A stretch of DNA of 64,000 nt from Pontixanthobacter luteolus. Its GTDB lineage: Bacteria; Pseudomonadota; Alphaproteobacteria; Sphingomonadales; Sphingomonadaceae. Positions within the stretch are counted from its first letter, which is position 1. Every line of letters begins with the position of its first letter. Below, piece by piece: positions 51,930 through 61,211 of the stretch. The stretch is taken from assembly GCF_009828095.1 (NCBI RefSeq), contig NZ_WTYP01000001.1, positions 1,178,001 to 1,242,000 of the forward strand, in the 5' to 3' direction. The notes under the pieces are model-generated. The model had not been told where the DNA came from. It was given only the letters and a program-made list of their open reading frames with translations, and searched no databases. The translations under genes were made by a program, and so were the position numbers.

Positions 51930-53060
51930 TCAGGCCCCCTTCCTGACGAACACAGTACCCGCAGAATAGCCTGCCCCGAAACTGCAGATCAGGCCGGTAT
52001 CGCCCGCCTTCAGATCTTCGCTGTTGAGGTGGAAAGCAATAATCGAACCTGCGCTGGACGTGTTGCCATAGGTGTCCAGAACAGTCGGGCTTTCATCGTC
52101 ATTCGCCTCATGCCCGAGCACACGGTGCGCGATCAGGCGGTTCATCCCCGCATTGGCCTGATGCAGCCACAGGCGCCGAAGCCCTTCAGGTTCAATCCCC
52201 AGCCTATCCGCCTCGTCGATAATCATCTGCGCGACCATCGGGACCACCTCTTTGAAGACCTTGCGCCCTTCCTGAACGAAGAGTTTGTCAGGCGTGCCTT
52301 CCGTTTCCGGCGAAGCGCGATTGAGGAACCCGAAATTGTTACGGATATTGTTCGAGAACACTGTTTTAAGCTTGGTACCCAGAATATCCCAATGTTCGGC
52401 TGGGGCGATCGCTGCGTCCTCGACCAGCACCGCAGTCGCTACATCGCCGAAGATGAAATGGCTGTCGCGATCGCGCCAGTTAAGGTGCCCGCTGGTGATT
52501 TCAGGGCTGACCACAAGAACAGAGCGCGCGTTACCGGCGCGGATGTAATCGGCCGCTGTCTGGATGCCGAAGGTCGCCGAGGAACAAGCCACGTTCATAT
52601 CGAAACCGAAACCGTCGATTCCCAGCGCCTGCTGGATTTCGATGGCCATCGCCGGATAAGGCCGCTGCATATTGGAAGCAGCGCACAAAACAGCGTCCAC
52701 ATCCTTCGCGTCGCGGCCGGCCTTTTCCAGCGCCTGGCGGGCAGCCAGAACGCCGATTTCAGCGAGGATGGAAAGCTCGTCATTACCGCGCTCAGGCCAG
52801 CGCGGCTCCATGGTTTCCGGATCGAGTATAGGATCCTTGGCCATGACATGGCGCGCCTTGATACCGCTGGCTTTTTCGATGAATTCGACTGAGCTAGGGG
52901 CAAGCGCTTCAACCTCCCCTGCCGAAATCGCGTCAGCGTTGCGGGTGTTGAACAGCTCTACATAATTGTTGAAGCTTTCGACCAGTTCTGCGTTGGAAAT
53001 GCTTTCCGACGGCGTGAACAGGCCGGTCGATGAAATGACGGGACGATGTGTAAGTTCCAT
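51930..53060 (-). CDS. FabH-like beta-ketoacyl synthase III
   Basis: A 376-residue thiolase-fold condensing enzyme with the FabH triad C159 (NVACSSATFG), H300 (LHQANAGMN) and N332 (DTYGNTSSAG). At 376 residues it is longer than the canonical FabH of about 317, with extra segments near residues 30-95, and resembles the Pseudomonas FabH2/PA3286 type that shunts beta-oxidation acyl-CoA into fatty acid synthesis. OleA-like long-chain condensation is an alternative. It is followed by psd-pssA on the same strand but with a gap of about 90 nt, so co-transcription is uncertain. Confidence 0.85.
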   Translation of the reverse strand: MELTHRPVISSTGLFTPSESISNAELVESFNNYVELFNTRNADAISAGEVEALAPSSVEFIEKASGIKARHVMAKDPILDPETMEPRWPERGNDELSILAEIGVLAARQALEKAGRDAKDVDAVLCAASNMQRPYPAMAIEIQQALGIDGFGFDMNVACSSATFGIQTAADYIRAGNARSVLVVSPEITSGHLNWRDRDSHFIFGDVATAVLVEDAAIAPAEHWDILGTKLKTVFSNNIRNNFGFLNRASPETEGTPDKLFVQEGRKVFKEVVPMVAQMIIDEADRLGIEPEGLRRLWLHQANAGMNRLIAHRVLGHEANDDESPTVLDTYGNTSSAGSIIAFHLNSEDLKAGDTGLICSFGAGYSAGTVFVRKGA

Positions 53061-53119
53061 CGCTGCTGCCTACTGCGGCAATGGCCGAGCCGCAAGATTT
53101 GCGCTTCCCTTCCGCGCAT

Positions 53120-53156
53120 AAAAAAACGGGCCGCCTGCCACTCGCAGACGGCCCGT
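53120..53156 (-). terminator. Terminator of the TonB-dependent receptor gene
   Basis: A 13-bp stem with one mismatch (53126-53138 with 53144-53156) ends, on the minus strand, in a run of six T preceded by the stem closing ACGGG; further T/A bases follow. It is directly after the receptor's stop codon at 53176. Confidence 0.8.
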
Positions 53157-53175
53157 TCGATGTTTGCAGCAGTTC

Positions 53176-55686
53176 TTAGAACTTGGTGCGCAGTGTCACG
53201 CCGTAGCTGCGTGGTTCCTGCGGGAACGCAGAGCGCGAACCCGAACGTAGCACGGTGTTGAAGGTAACCCCGCGAGTGACTTGGTTGGTGATGTTGGTTC
53301 CGAACACTTCCAGCGCCCAGCTATCATCCTGAGCACCAATGCCGGCCCGCAGATTGATCTTGGTGTTGCTGTCCTGAACGTCAAACGGGACCAGAACCTG
53401 CGACGTGGTGATCGCGGGATCGAACTTCTGAGTGGAAGTCCGGCGATCATCTTCAAAGCGGATCTGACCGGTCATGAAGAAATCGAGGTAATTGCCAAGA
53501 TCACGTTCGTAGGTTGCGCCCATAATACCAACGATGTCTGGCGCGTTGGTGAGAGAAATTCCGCACAGGTTGACCACGTTGACCGCGGTCTGCGTACCCG
53601 CACAATCGCTCGGGTAATTGGCATCAGTGTATGTGACACCGGCATTCACCGTCAGATTGTCGCTCGGGCGGATAACCGTTTCGATTTCAAGCCCCTGGGT
53701 ATTCGCCTTGGGGACGTTGAAAGTCTGGAACTGCGCGCCGGTGAATTCGAGAACCTGGAAGTTCGTGAATTCCTCACGGAACGCCGCAACGTTCAGGGTT
53801 ACCGCGTTATCGATCAAACGCGCCTTCATGCCGATTTCATACGCATCGACTTCTTCCGAGGCGAAGCGAGGGTCTGCGCCGCCTGATGCAGCGGTCGAAT
53901 CGAGGTTGAAACCGCCCGACTTATAACCGTGCGTGAAGCTGGCGTAGACATTAACCGGAGCCTCGAATTCGTAGCCCAGCTTGACCGTATAGATCAGTTC
54001 TTCGTCGCTGAACTTGGAATTGAAGGTCCGCGGCAGTGGGAACGCCGCAGCCTGCGGCAGATCGGCCGGTGCAGTGAATGCGAAACAGCCCGTTCCGAAC
54101 ACGTTGTTGATCAGCGGCGCAGGTACCCCGCCCGCTGCGATCGATGCGAGAATTGCCGGGCAGATCGCATTGGTGTTGTTACCCTGCGCGAAGGAACCAT
54201 CCTTGCTTTCATCCGAATACCGCAGACCGACTGTCAGATCAAAACTGTCAGTAATTTCAAACGTGTTGTGGGTGAACACCGACCAGCTCTTGCTGTTCTG
54301 AGCGTAGAGGTTGGTGTTGGTGGTACCCGCCGGATCGACACCGCCCGAAAGCAGCGTGAGCGGATTAGCGCCCAAGGCACCGCCGGTTGGTGCAAAGAAC
54401 AGTGCACCGATCAGTTCGCCATAATCTTCCCCGAGCGAGAAGCTGACGGCCTGCGAAATGTCTTCCTCAGAATAATACGCACCGATCAGCCAACTGATAC
54501 GGCCATCGAATGCATCACCCTGAACGCGCAGTTCGTGCGTCATGGTGTTGATGCTGGTCACGTTGCCATCGACATTGAACACATCGAGACCCGAGAAGTC
54601 GGAATCGTATGATTCGAATGCGTCGAACTCACGGTACGAACCGATATAGATAATGTCCGCAGAATCGCCGAGTGGGATCTCGATCTCGCCGGTGACACCG
54701 AACTGCTCGACTTCTGTGATTGGTGCGAAATTCGCGGTTGCAATCAGATTGTCAGTCGCCGCTTCGGCCGTTTGCTGATCGAAACCGTTCGTCGCCACGA
54801 TTGGCCCAGCCATACCGCCACGAGCGCCAAGGCCCACCGCCGCGAACAAACCTGCCGTTTCGACAGGTGATTGCAGCACTTCCACTGCAGCGCCGACACC
54901 GGCGTCGCTCTTGGAATAGTCGCCGATGATCCGGCCGCGAATGCCGCTTTCGGTTTCCCAGCCCACCTGTCCACGAACCAGATACTGATCGGAACCGTTC
55001 GATTCGCCGATTTCAGTGCCGTTGCGATCAACGACCGTGATATATCCGTCACGCTCGCGGTAAGCGCCTGTCAGGCGTACAGCGACAGTGTCCTGCACGA
55101 CCGGAAGGTTCACAGCGCCCTGAATGCTCATCAGGTCGCGATTGCCGTAAGTTGCGTTCGCGAAGCCGCCGAATTCGGAGAGATCGGGGCGAACATTGGT
55201 AATGTTGAGAGCGCCGGCGGAAGTGTTACGTCCGAAAAGTGTTCCCTGCGGACCGCGCAGAACCTCGACACGTTCCACATCGACAAACTCGGAAAGAGCA
55301 ACGCCGGGGCGCGACTGGTATGCACCGTCAACGAAAATACCGACCGCACTTTCGAAACCGATATTGTTCGATGTTGTACCAACACCGCGAATACGCAGAA
55401 CGACCGAACCGGACGCAAGCTGCGCGCTTGAGGTTGAAAAGCTTGGCGAAACGCTGGTGATTTCCTGCACGTTCACGACACCCTGGCGTTCAAGCTGAAC
55501 CGGGCTGACGGCGGTAACGGCGATTGGAATATCCTGGACGTCTTCTGCGCGGCGGGTCGCGGTAACGATAATGATATCGTCCGTATTCGCCTGCGCCTCT
55601 TCGGCTTCGCTATCCTGAGCATAAGCGGTGCCGGTGAAACCCATGGCAAACGCAAACGCAGTTGAACTCAACAGAGCTTTCTTCAT
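53176..55686 (-). CDS. TonB-dependent outer membrane receptor
   Basis: An 836-residue receptor with a signal peptide (about residues 1-23, cleaved after AYAQ), a TonB-box-like DDIIIVTATRRAEDVQDIPIAV start of the plug domain and a 22-strand barrel ending in phenylalanine (VTLRTKF). The plug opening with DVQDIPIAVTA is the common sphingomonad type whose substrates range from siderophores to plant or aromatic compounds. No partner transporter, sigma factor or anti-sigma gene is adjacent, so the substrate is open. The upstream region (55687-55950) has two small palindromes. Confidence 0.93.
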   Translation of the reverse strand: MKKALLSSTAFAFAMGFTGTAYAQDSEAEEAQANTDDIIIVTATRRAEDVQDIPIAVTAVSPVQLERQGVVNVQEITSVSPSFSTSSAQLASGSVVLRIRGVGTTSNNIGFESAVGIFVDGAYQSRPGVALSEFVDVERVEVLRGPQGTLFGRNTSAGALNITNVRPDLSEFGGFANATYGNRDLMSIQGAVNLPVVQDTVAVRLTGAYRERDGYITVVDRNGTEIGESNGSDQYLVRGQVGWETESGIRGRIIGDYSKSDAGVGAAVEVLQSPVETAGLFAAVGLGARGGMAGPIVATNGFDQQTAEAATDNLIATANFAPITEVEQFGVTGEIEIPLGDSADIIYIGSYREFDAFESYDSDFSGLDVFNVDGNVTSINTMTHELRVQGDAFDGRISWLIGAYYSEEDISQAVSFSLGEDYGELIGALFFAPTGGALGANPLTLLSGGVDPAGTTNTNLYAQNSKSWSVFTHNTFEITDSFDLTVGLRYSDESKDGSFAQGNNTNAICPAILASIAAGGVPAPLINNVFGTGCFAFTAPADLPQAAAFPLPRTFNSKFSDEELIYTVKLGYEFEAPVNVYASFTHGYKSGGFNLDSTAASGGADPRFASEEVDAYEIGMKARLIDNAVTLNVAAFREEFTNFQVLEFTGAQFQTFNVPKANTQGLEIETVIRPSDNLTVNAGVTYTDANYPSDCAGTQTAVNVVNLCGISLTNAPDIVGIMGATYERDLGNYLDFFMTGQIRFEDDRRTSTQKFDPAITTSQVLVPFDVQDSNTKINLRAGIGAQDDSWALEVFGTNITNQVTRGVTFNTVLRSGSRSAFPQEPRSYGVTLRTKF

Positions 55687-55793
55687 CCTCTTCCCTTTAT
55701 ATCACATGCCGATCCCGGCACTTAATCGTCAGGCCGCACCTCTAAAACGGGCCGGTCCTGTTATTTTCGACTAATGCACACGGTCCTAACGTT

Positions 55794-55841
55794 ACACAAC
55801 GCAATGTGTCGGTTTTAACACGCAACTTTTACACTTAGTGT
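55794..55841. promoter_or_regulatory. Two small palindromes upstream of the TonB receptor gene
   Basis: ACACA-ACGCAA-TGTGT at 55794-55809 and ACACT-T-AGTGT at 55831-55841 are short dyads in the otherwise featureless stretch between the receptor and tRNA-Tyr. Their spacing suggests an operator pair, but no known consensus fits; I saw nothing else in 55687-55950. Confidence 0.3.
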
Positions 55842-55950
55842 CCAATTTGCACCACTCGGCGCATTCGTATGCACACGGCGCAGGAGTTCAGAGCCCGCAA
55901 AATCAAATTTCGCGTGGCCGTTGAACGACAATTTTGAAGAGTGGGGCAAG

Positions 55951-56036
55951 TGGTGGACAGGGCTGGATTCGAACCAGCGTACGCTTGCGCGGGCAGATTT
56001 ACAGTCTGCTGCCTTTAACCACTCGGCCACCTGTCC
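55951..56036 (-). tRNA. tRNA-Tyr (GTA)
   Basis: An 86-nt class II tRNA with a long variable arm. Acceptor GGACAGG pairs with CCTGTCC; anticodon stem GCAGA/TCTGC encloses CTGTAAA, anticodon GTA. The T-loop is TTCGAAT and CCA is encoded. Confidence 0.95.
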
Positions 56037-56189
56037 ACTGGCTTGCCTGAAGCGGGAAATCCCGCTTTGCTGGTAATCACGAAAACGCGAGGTCACCTGC
56101 CGAGAGGCGCCCCAATGGCGAACGTCCGCTTGCCTGTCAATGGGGCTACTGGCATGGGGCGCCAAGAACGCACATTTTCAGGAGTATTC

Positions 56190-56978
56190 ATGGCCAAGGG
56201 TGACCGCAAACGCGCATTGAGGGGCCGAGCCGGCCGGATGCAAGGTGGTCGCGGCAGCGGGCGCGCAAGCACGGGTCAGGTTCGGCTTTGGGGCCGCCAT
56301 GCTGTCGAAGCGGCCTTGATGAACCCGCAGCGCAGCCACAACAAGCTGTGGGCGACACGAGAGGGTGTCGCATCGCTCGATGGTGAACTGCCGGAAGATT
56401 TTCCTGTCGAATACGCTGACGCATCCGATTTGGGCCGATTGGTAACGCGCGACACCCCGCATCAGGGACTGGTGCTGGAATGCGCCCCGCTCGATGATAT
56501 TCACCTGGATGAAGTGCTGAGTGGCGACGCAAGCCGCCCGATCGTGGTGCTCGACCAGGTGACCGACCCGCACAATGTCGGCGCGATCCTTCGTTCGGCT
56601 GCCGCATTTGGCGCTTCTGCCATTGTCACCCAGGATCGCCACGCTCCACCAGAATCGGGGGTTGTCGCAAAGACCGCATCCGGCGCTCTGGAGACTGTTC
56701 CGTGGGTCCGGGTCGTGAACCTGGCCCGCGCGCTCGATGAAATAGCAGAGGCTGGTTATTGGCGAATCGGTATGGCCGGTGAAGCGGAAGCCACTTTGGC
56801 CGAGGCGCTGCCCGCCGGGCCGGTCGCGCTCGTGATGGGTGCCGAAGGCGACGGAATGCGGCAGAACATCGCGGCGCACTGCGATGCACTGGCCAAGCTG
56901 CCGATCAGTAGCGCAATCGAAAGCCTCAATGTCTCGAATGCGGCGGCGATTGCACTTTATGCTATAGCCACGCGCTAA
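56190..56978 (+). CDS. rlmB: RlmB-type 23S rRNA 2'-O-methyltransferase (SpoU/TrmH family)
   Basis: A 262-residue SpoU methyltransferase. An N-terminal RNA-binding segment (LWGRHAVEAALMNP) is followed by the trefoil-knot motifs 1-3: DPHNVGAILRSAAAFGA, VMGAEGDGMRQ and SLNVSNAAAIALYA. RlmB methylates the 2'-O of G2251 of 23S rRNA; other TrmH/SpoU targets are possible. ATG at 56190 has AGGAG 6-10 nt upstream; earlier in-frame ATGs lie without a ribosome binding site. Confidence 0.9.
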   Translation: MAKGDRKRALRGRAGRMQGGRGSGRASTGQVRLWGRHAVEAALMNPQRSHNKLWATREGVASLDGELPEDFPVEYADASDLGRLVTRDTPHQGLVLECAPLDDIHLDEVLSGDASRPIVVLDQVTDPHNVGAILRSAAAFGASAIVTQDRHAPPESGVVAKTASGALETVPWVRVVNLARALDEIAEAGYWRIGMAGEAEATLAEALPAGPVALVMGAEGDGMRQNIAAHCDALAKLPISSAIESLNVSNAAAIALYAIATR

Positions 56979-57012
56979 AGGTCATCCAGCACATGATCAG
57001 GGGGAATTTTAC

Positions 57013-57906
57013 ATGTCTCAGTCCACGCCACGTAAACGCAACGGCGCCGTGAGCCTGCTGCTCGCACTCTCGATGATGCTGACAGGGTGTTTTGTCACGC
57101 CCGGCCAGTTCGATTCCACCCTGACGCTGAACCGGGATGAAAGCTTCAGCTTCTCCTATGAGGGCGAGATATTCTTTCTTGGGCTGAGCCAGCTCGCAAT
57201 GATGGGCAGCAATAGCGAAGAGACTTACGAGGCAGATGGCTGCTTCGACGAGGATACGTATGAAGACCGCGAGTGCACCGCCGCCGAGATAGCCGAGCAG
57301 GAAGCCGAATGGCAGGCAGGGGCTGAAGAGCGGCGCCTGAAGAGAGAGCAAGAAGCCAAGCAGATGGCCCAGATGATGGGCGGCATCGATCCTACTGATC
57401 CCGAGGCCGGTAACGAGCTGGCCCAGAAGCTGGCACGGCAACGCGGGTGGGAATCGGTCGAATATGCTGGCGATGGGCTGTTCAACGTGCGCTACGCAGT
57501 CAGCGGGCGCCTGACCCACGACCTGACATTTCCAATTTTGGAAGGCGTGCCTGTGCCCTCCCCCTTCGTCCAGGTCATCCTGCGCGATGAAGGCAAGGTC
57601 CGCGTCAACGCGCCGGGCTTCACAGCATCGGAAGGTAACAATCCGATGAGCGGCCTTATGATGGGCGGCATGGCAGGCGGAATGGCGGCTGCGATGTCAG
57701 AGGGCGCTAACGCCGAAGAAAGCGGCGGCGCAATGCCGGGGGTTCCGATGATGGACGGGACATTCCGGATTATCACCAATGGGAGTATTCTGGCGAACAA
57801 CACCGATGAAGGCCCGGTAGGCGGCGTCTCTGCCCAGACACTGACATGGAACGTGTCGCTCAAGACAGCGGCTGCACCGACAGCTTTGATCCATCTGGCC
57901 CAATAA
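57013..57906 (+). CDS. Met/Gly-rich lipoprotein of unknown function
   Basis: A 297-residue protein whose signal peptide ends in the lipobox L-T-G-C26, so it is lipid-modified. The mature part starts with a beta-rich segment (STLTLNRDESFSFSYEGEIFF), then an acidic Glu/Lys coiled region (about residues 75-125), a Gly/Met-rich stretch (residues 212-240, MMGGMAGGMAAAM and so on) and a C-terminal beta segment. I recognise no named family. GGGGGA precedes the ATG. It follows rlmB by 34 nt on the same strand but is probably independent. The Met-rich stretch could bind metal or be a flexible linker. Confidence 0.8.
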   Translation: MSQSTPRKRNGAVSLLLALSMMLTGCFVTPGQFDSTLTLNRDESFSFSYEGEIFFLGLSQLAMMGSNSEETYEADGCFDEDTYEDRECTAAEIAEQEAEWQAGAEERRLKREQEAKQMAQMMGGIDPTDPEAGNELAQKLARQRGWESVEYAGDGLFNVRYAVSGRLTHDLTFPILEGVPVPSPFVQVILRDEGKVRVNAPGFTASEGNNPMSGLMMGGMAGGMAAAMSEGANAEESGGAMPGVPMMDGTFRIITNGSILANNTDEGPVGGVSAQTLTWNVSLKTAAAPTALIHLAQ

Positions 57907-57943
57907 GGGCGGCCACCCAGCCCCCATGTACTAGGTACAAATA

Positions 57944-57982
57944 AACAGGGCCCCGCCAGCAATACGCTGACGGGGCCCTGTT
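57944..57982. terminator. Bidirectional terminator between the lipoprotein gene and hup
   Basis: AACAGGGCCCCG (57944-57955) and CGGGGCCCTGTT (57971-57982) are exact reverse complements, and the inner CAGC/GCTG extends the stem. On the minus strand it continues TTTATTTG, serving hup; on the plus strand TTCGTATCG. Confidence 0.85.
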
Positions 57983-58001
57983 CGTATCGTTTATCGCAGT
58001 A

Positions 58002-58274
58002 TTAGTTCACAGCATCCTTGAGGCCTTTGCCGGCCTTGAATTTCGGCTGGTTGGAAGCCTTGATCGGCATGGGTTCGCCGGTCCGCGGATTGCGGCCCAT
58101 TGAAGCCTTGCGCTTTGCAACTGCAAAAGTGCCGAAGCCGACAAGACGGACTTCGTCGCCCTTGGAAAGTGCTGTGACGATCGAATCGAAAACCCCTTCA
58201 ACCGCACTTGCCGCGTCGCTTTTGGAAAGGCCGCTGGCGTCGGCTACTGCGCTGATCAGATCGTTTTTGTTCAT
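58002..58274 (-). CDS. hup: DNA-binding protein HU
   Basis: A 90-residue histone-like protein. GFGTFAVAKRKASMGRNPRTGEPM is the DNA-gripping beta-arm and its flank; the N-terminal MNKNDLISAVADASGLSKSDA is the helical dimer part. It bends DNA and compacts the nucleoid. A good promoter lies 64-92 bases upstream, so it is monocistronic. Confidence 0.96.
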   Translation of the reverse strand: MNKNDLISAVADASGLSKSDAASAVEGVFDSIVTALSKGDEVRLVGFGTFAVAKRKASMGRNPRTGEPMPIKASNQPKFKAGKGLKDAVN

Positions 58275-58337
58275 TCTTGAACCCCCACTGGATTATGCTT
58301 TTAGCGGGACATCGGAATCGCCGCCGCGAAGCGCGAG

Positions 58338-58366
58338 ATTGAAGGGATTTTTGCAGCACCTGTCAA
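58338..58366 (-). promoter_or_regulatory. Sigma-70-type promoter of hup
   Basis: On the minus strand TTGACA (58361-58366) is separated by 17 bases from TTCAAT (58338-58343), which matches four of six -10 bases. This is the best sigma-70-like promoter I found upstream of the HU gene. Confidence 0.6.
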
Positions 58367-58443
58367 AGGCAAATCCGGTCAAAAACGGCCCAAACCAAGC
58401 ATAATCAAAGATTTTGCGATGAATCGAAACGGCCCGGGCAAAT

Positions 58444-58483
58444 AAAGCGGGCGCCGCACTGAAAGTCGGCGCCCCGCTTTTTT
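58444..58483 (-). terminator. Terminator of lon
   Basis: AAAGCGGGCGCCG and CGGCGCCCCGCTTT fold into a stem with a small bulge and a loop of about 10 bases. On the minus strand the stem is followed by CTTTATTTG; on the plus strand by TTTTTT, so it is strong in both directions. Confidence 0.75.
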
Positions 58484-58518
58484 CCGAGTCGCTGCAATGC
58501 AGCATTGCCATGGATGAC

Positions 58519-60912
58519 CTAATGCGCGGTCGGCGAAGGCGCTCCGCCTGCTCCCGCTCCGCCAGGCTGGCTCGCGAGATCGTCTGCTTCTGTCCATTCG
58601 ATTGCCGCCGGCATCGACGTCAGCGCCACTTCGAGCACCTGATCGACATGCGCCACCGGAATAATCTCCAGCCCGGTTTTCACATTGTCCGGAATCTCGG
58701 CAAGATCCTTCACATTGTCTTCCGGGATCAGGACGGTCTTGATGCCGCCGCGCAAGGCAGCGAGCAGTTTTTCCTTCAGCCCCCCGATCGCGAGCACACG
58801 GCCGCGCAGAGTAACCTCGCCGGTCATCGCGACATCGGGCCGGACAGCCACCCCGCTGAGCGTCGAGACGATGGATGTAACCATACCGACACCTGCACTC
58901 GGCCCGTCTTTCGGAACCGCACCTTCGGGAAGGTGGATGTGGATGTTCTTGCGCTGGAAGATACTCGGCTTGATCCCGTAAGCGGGCGCCCTCGCCTTCA
59001 CAAAGCTGAAGGCAGCGGCGACGCTTTCATTCATCACTTCGCCCAGCTTGCCGGTGGTCTTGATCTCACCCTTGCCAGGTGTCGTAACGCTTTCGATGGT
59101 CAGCAGCTCTCCGCCGACTTCGGTCCAGGCAAGCCCGGTCACCGCGCCGACTTGCGCCTCGTCATCCGACATGCCGTGCTTGAACTTGCGCACCCCTGCG
59201 AATTCGCCGAGGTTTTCCGGCGTGATGACCACACCGGTGACCTCTTTTTCGAGGATCTTGCGCAGTGTCTTGCGCGCCAGGCGGGCAATTTCACGCTCCA
59301 GCGTACGCACACCGGCTTCACGCGTGTAATAGCGGATCAGATCGCGCAGACCGTCTTCGGTCAGCTCGAATTCGCCTTCCGTCAGGCCGTGCTGTTCGAT
59401 CTGCTTGGCGATCAGGTGACGCTGGGCGATCTCGACCTTTTCGTCTTCGGTGTAACCTTCGAGCCGGATGATCTCCATCCGGTCGAGCAGCGGCTGCGGC
59501 AGGTTCAGACTGTTCGCGGTGGTCACGAACATGATGTCCGACAGGTCGATATCCAGCTCCAGATAGTGATCCTGGAACTTGCTGTTCTGTTCGGGGTCGA
59601 GAACCTCGAGCAAGGCCGATGCAGGATCGCCGCGGAAATCCTGACCCAGCTTGTCGATCTCATCCAGCAGGAACAACGGGTTACTGGTCCCGGCCTTTTT
59701 CAAATTGGTCACGATCTTGCCCGGCAGCGAACCGATATAGGTCCGGCGGTGACCGCGGATTTCCGCTTCGTCGCGCACGCCGCCCAGCGACTGGCGCACG
59801 AATTCGCGGCCCGTCGCCTTGGCGATGCTCTTGCCGAGCGAGGTCTTACCCACACCGGGAGGGCCGACGAGGCACAGGATCGGCCCCTTCAGCTTGTTCG
59901 TGCGCGCCTGCACCGCGAGATATTCGATGATCCGGTCCTTGACCTTCTCCAGCGCATAGTGATCCGCATCGAGGACTTCCTGAGCCTTCGAAATGTCTTT
60001 CTTGATCTTGCTCTTCTTGCCCCATGGCAGCCCGAGCAGCACGTCGAGATAATTGCGGATGACAGTCGCCTCCGCGCTCATCGGCTGCATGCCTTTGAGC
60101 TTCTTCAGTTCCGACTGCGCCTTGGCCTTGGCTTCCTTCGACAGTTTGAGCTTTTCGATCTTTTCAGTGAGCTCGGCAATTTCATCGCCATCTTCACCGT
60201 CGCCGCCCAGCTCGCTCTGGATCGCCTTCATCTGTTCGTTGAGGTAATATTCGCGCTGGGTCTTTTCCATCTGGCGTTTCACACGCCCGCGGATCTTGCG
60301 CTCCACCTGCAGCACCGACAGTTCGCCTTCCATGAAGGACATGACCATTTCCAGACGCTTCAGCGGATCGGCTTCGGTCAGCAGCGCCTGCTTATCGGCA
60401 ACCTTGGTATTGATCGCCGCGGCAATCGCATCGGCCAGCGCACCGGCATCGTCGATATCGCCCAGATCGTCGCTGGCATCTTCGCCAAGCTTCTTGTTCA
60501 GCTTGGCATATTCGCCGAACTGTTCGGTCACAGACCGCATCATCGCGGTGACTTCGGTGCCCGCCGCAGTTTCCGGTTCCAGCAATTCGACTTCGGCCTG
60601 GATATGCTCGCCCTCGGCGCGCAGCTCCGCCAGTTTCGCGCGGCCCGTCCCTTCGACCAGTACGCGAACGGTGCCATCGGGCAGTTTCAGCAATTGCAGC
60701 ACCTGCGCCACCACGCCGATATCGTAAAGATCATCGGTCTGCGGATCATCACAGCCCGGGTCCAGCTGGGCGAGCAGGAAAATGTCCTTGTTGCCTTCCA
60801 TCGCCACTTCGAGCGCGGCAACAGATTTGTCGCGTCCAACGAAAAGCGGGACAACCATGCCAGGAAACACGACGATGTCGCGCAGGGGGAGAAGGGGAAA
60901 TGTCTGTGTCAT
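58519..60912 (-). CDS. lon: ATP-dependent protease Lon
   Basis: A 797-residue Lon: N-terminal substrate domain ([24 protein letters not shown]), AAA+ module with Walker [14 protein letters not shown], and the C-terminal serine-lysine protease domain ([11 protein letters not shown], catalytic serine). Lon degrades misfolded proteins and specific regulators. I place the start at 60912; an in-frame ATG at 60921 with AGGGG seven bases upstream is equally plausible and adds three residues. A CCCATAT sequence resembling a heat-shock -10 overlaps that start. A copy of the 41-bp repeat lies about 90 bases upstream. A strong terminator follows the gene. Confidence 0.97.
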   Translation of the reverse strand: MTQTFPLLPLRDIVVFPGMVVPLFVGRDKSVAALEVAMEGNKDIFLLAQLDPGCDDPQTDDLYDIGVVAQVLQLLKLPDGTVRVLVEGTGRAKLAELRAEGEHIQAEVELLEPETAAGTEVTAMMRSVTEQFGEYAKLNKKLGEDASDDLGDIDDAGALADAIAAAINTKVADKQALLTEADPLKRLEMVMSFMEGELSVLQVERKIRGRVKRQMEKTQREYYLNEQMKAIQSELGGDGEDGDEIAELTEKIEKLKLSKEAKAKAQSELKKLKGMQPMSAEATVIRNYLDVLLGLPWGKKSKIKKDISKAQEVLDADHYALEKVKDRIIEYLAVQARTNKLKGPILCLVGPPGVGKTSLGKSIAKATGREFVRQSLGGVRDEAEIRGHRRTYIGSLPGKIVTNLKKAGTSNPLFLLDEIDKLGQDFRGDPASALLEVLDPEQNSKFQDHYLELDIDLSDIMFVTTANSLNLPQPLLDRMEIIRLEGYTEDEKVEIAQRHLIAKQIEQHGLTEGEFELTEDGLRDLIRYYTREAGVRTLEREIARLARKTLRKILEKEVTGVVITPENLGEFAGVRKFKHGMSDDEAQVGAVTGLAWTEVGGELLTIESVTTPGKGEIKTTGKLGEVMNESVAAAFSFVKARAPAYGIKPSIFQRKNIHIHLPEGAVPKDGPSAGVGMVTSIVSTLSGVAVRPDVAMTGEVTLRGRVLAIGGLKEKLLAALRGGIKTVLIPEDNVKDLAEIPDNVKTGLEIIPVAHVDQVLEVALTSMPAAIEWTEADDLASQPGGAGAGGAPSPTAH

Positions 60913-60999
60913 GCAAAGCATATGGGAACCCCTGCGCGCGGCTGCAACGGTGATGTTGGGCCAGCCATGGCAATTCTCGCCAAATCACCTCCCGCCCCC

Positions 61000-61040
61000 G
61001 GCAAATCCTACAGCTTGGAACACATGGAACACGGTTCTGA
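61000..61040 (-). repeat. 41-bp dispersed repeat, copy B
   Basis: Identical over 41 bases to 5940-5980, in reverse complement. Relative to the downstream gene (lon, minus strand) it has the same orientation as copy A has to its gene (plus strand), but about 90 bases further from the start codon. The flanking sequences do not match, so it is a dispersed unit rather than part of a longer duplication. Confidence 0.85.
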
Positions 61041-61211
61041 ACGGGAAAAGATCAGTGCCAGACGGGCTAAGTTAAAAGGCCGGGTGCCGGGTGACCAAGT
61101 TGAGCCATTTGGCGCTGAGGCTATGTTAGCGGCGGCGGCGTTTGTAGGAAATCAGGTATGTCGCGTTGTCGCGCGAAAGCGACGGAGCGCTAAGAAGTTT
61201 TGCGAATGCCG

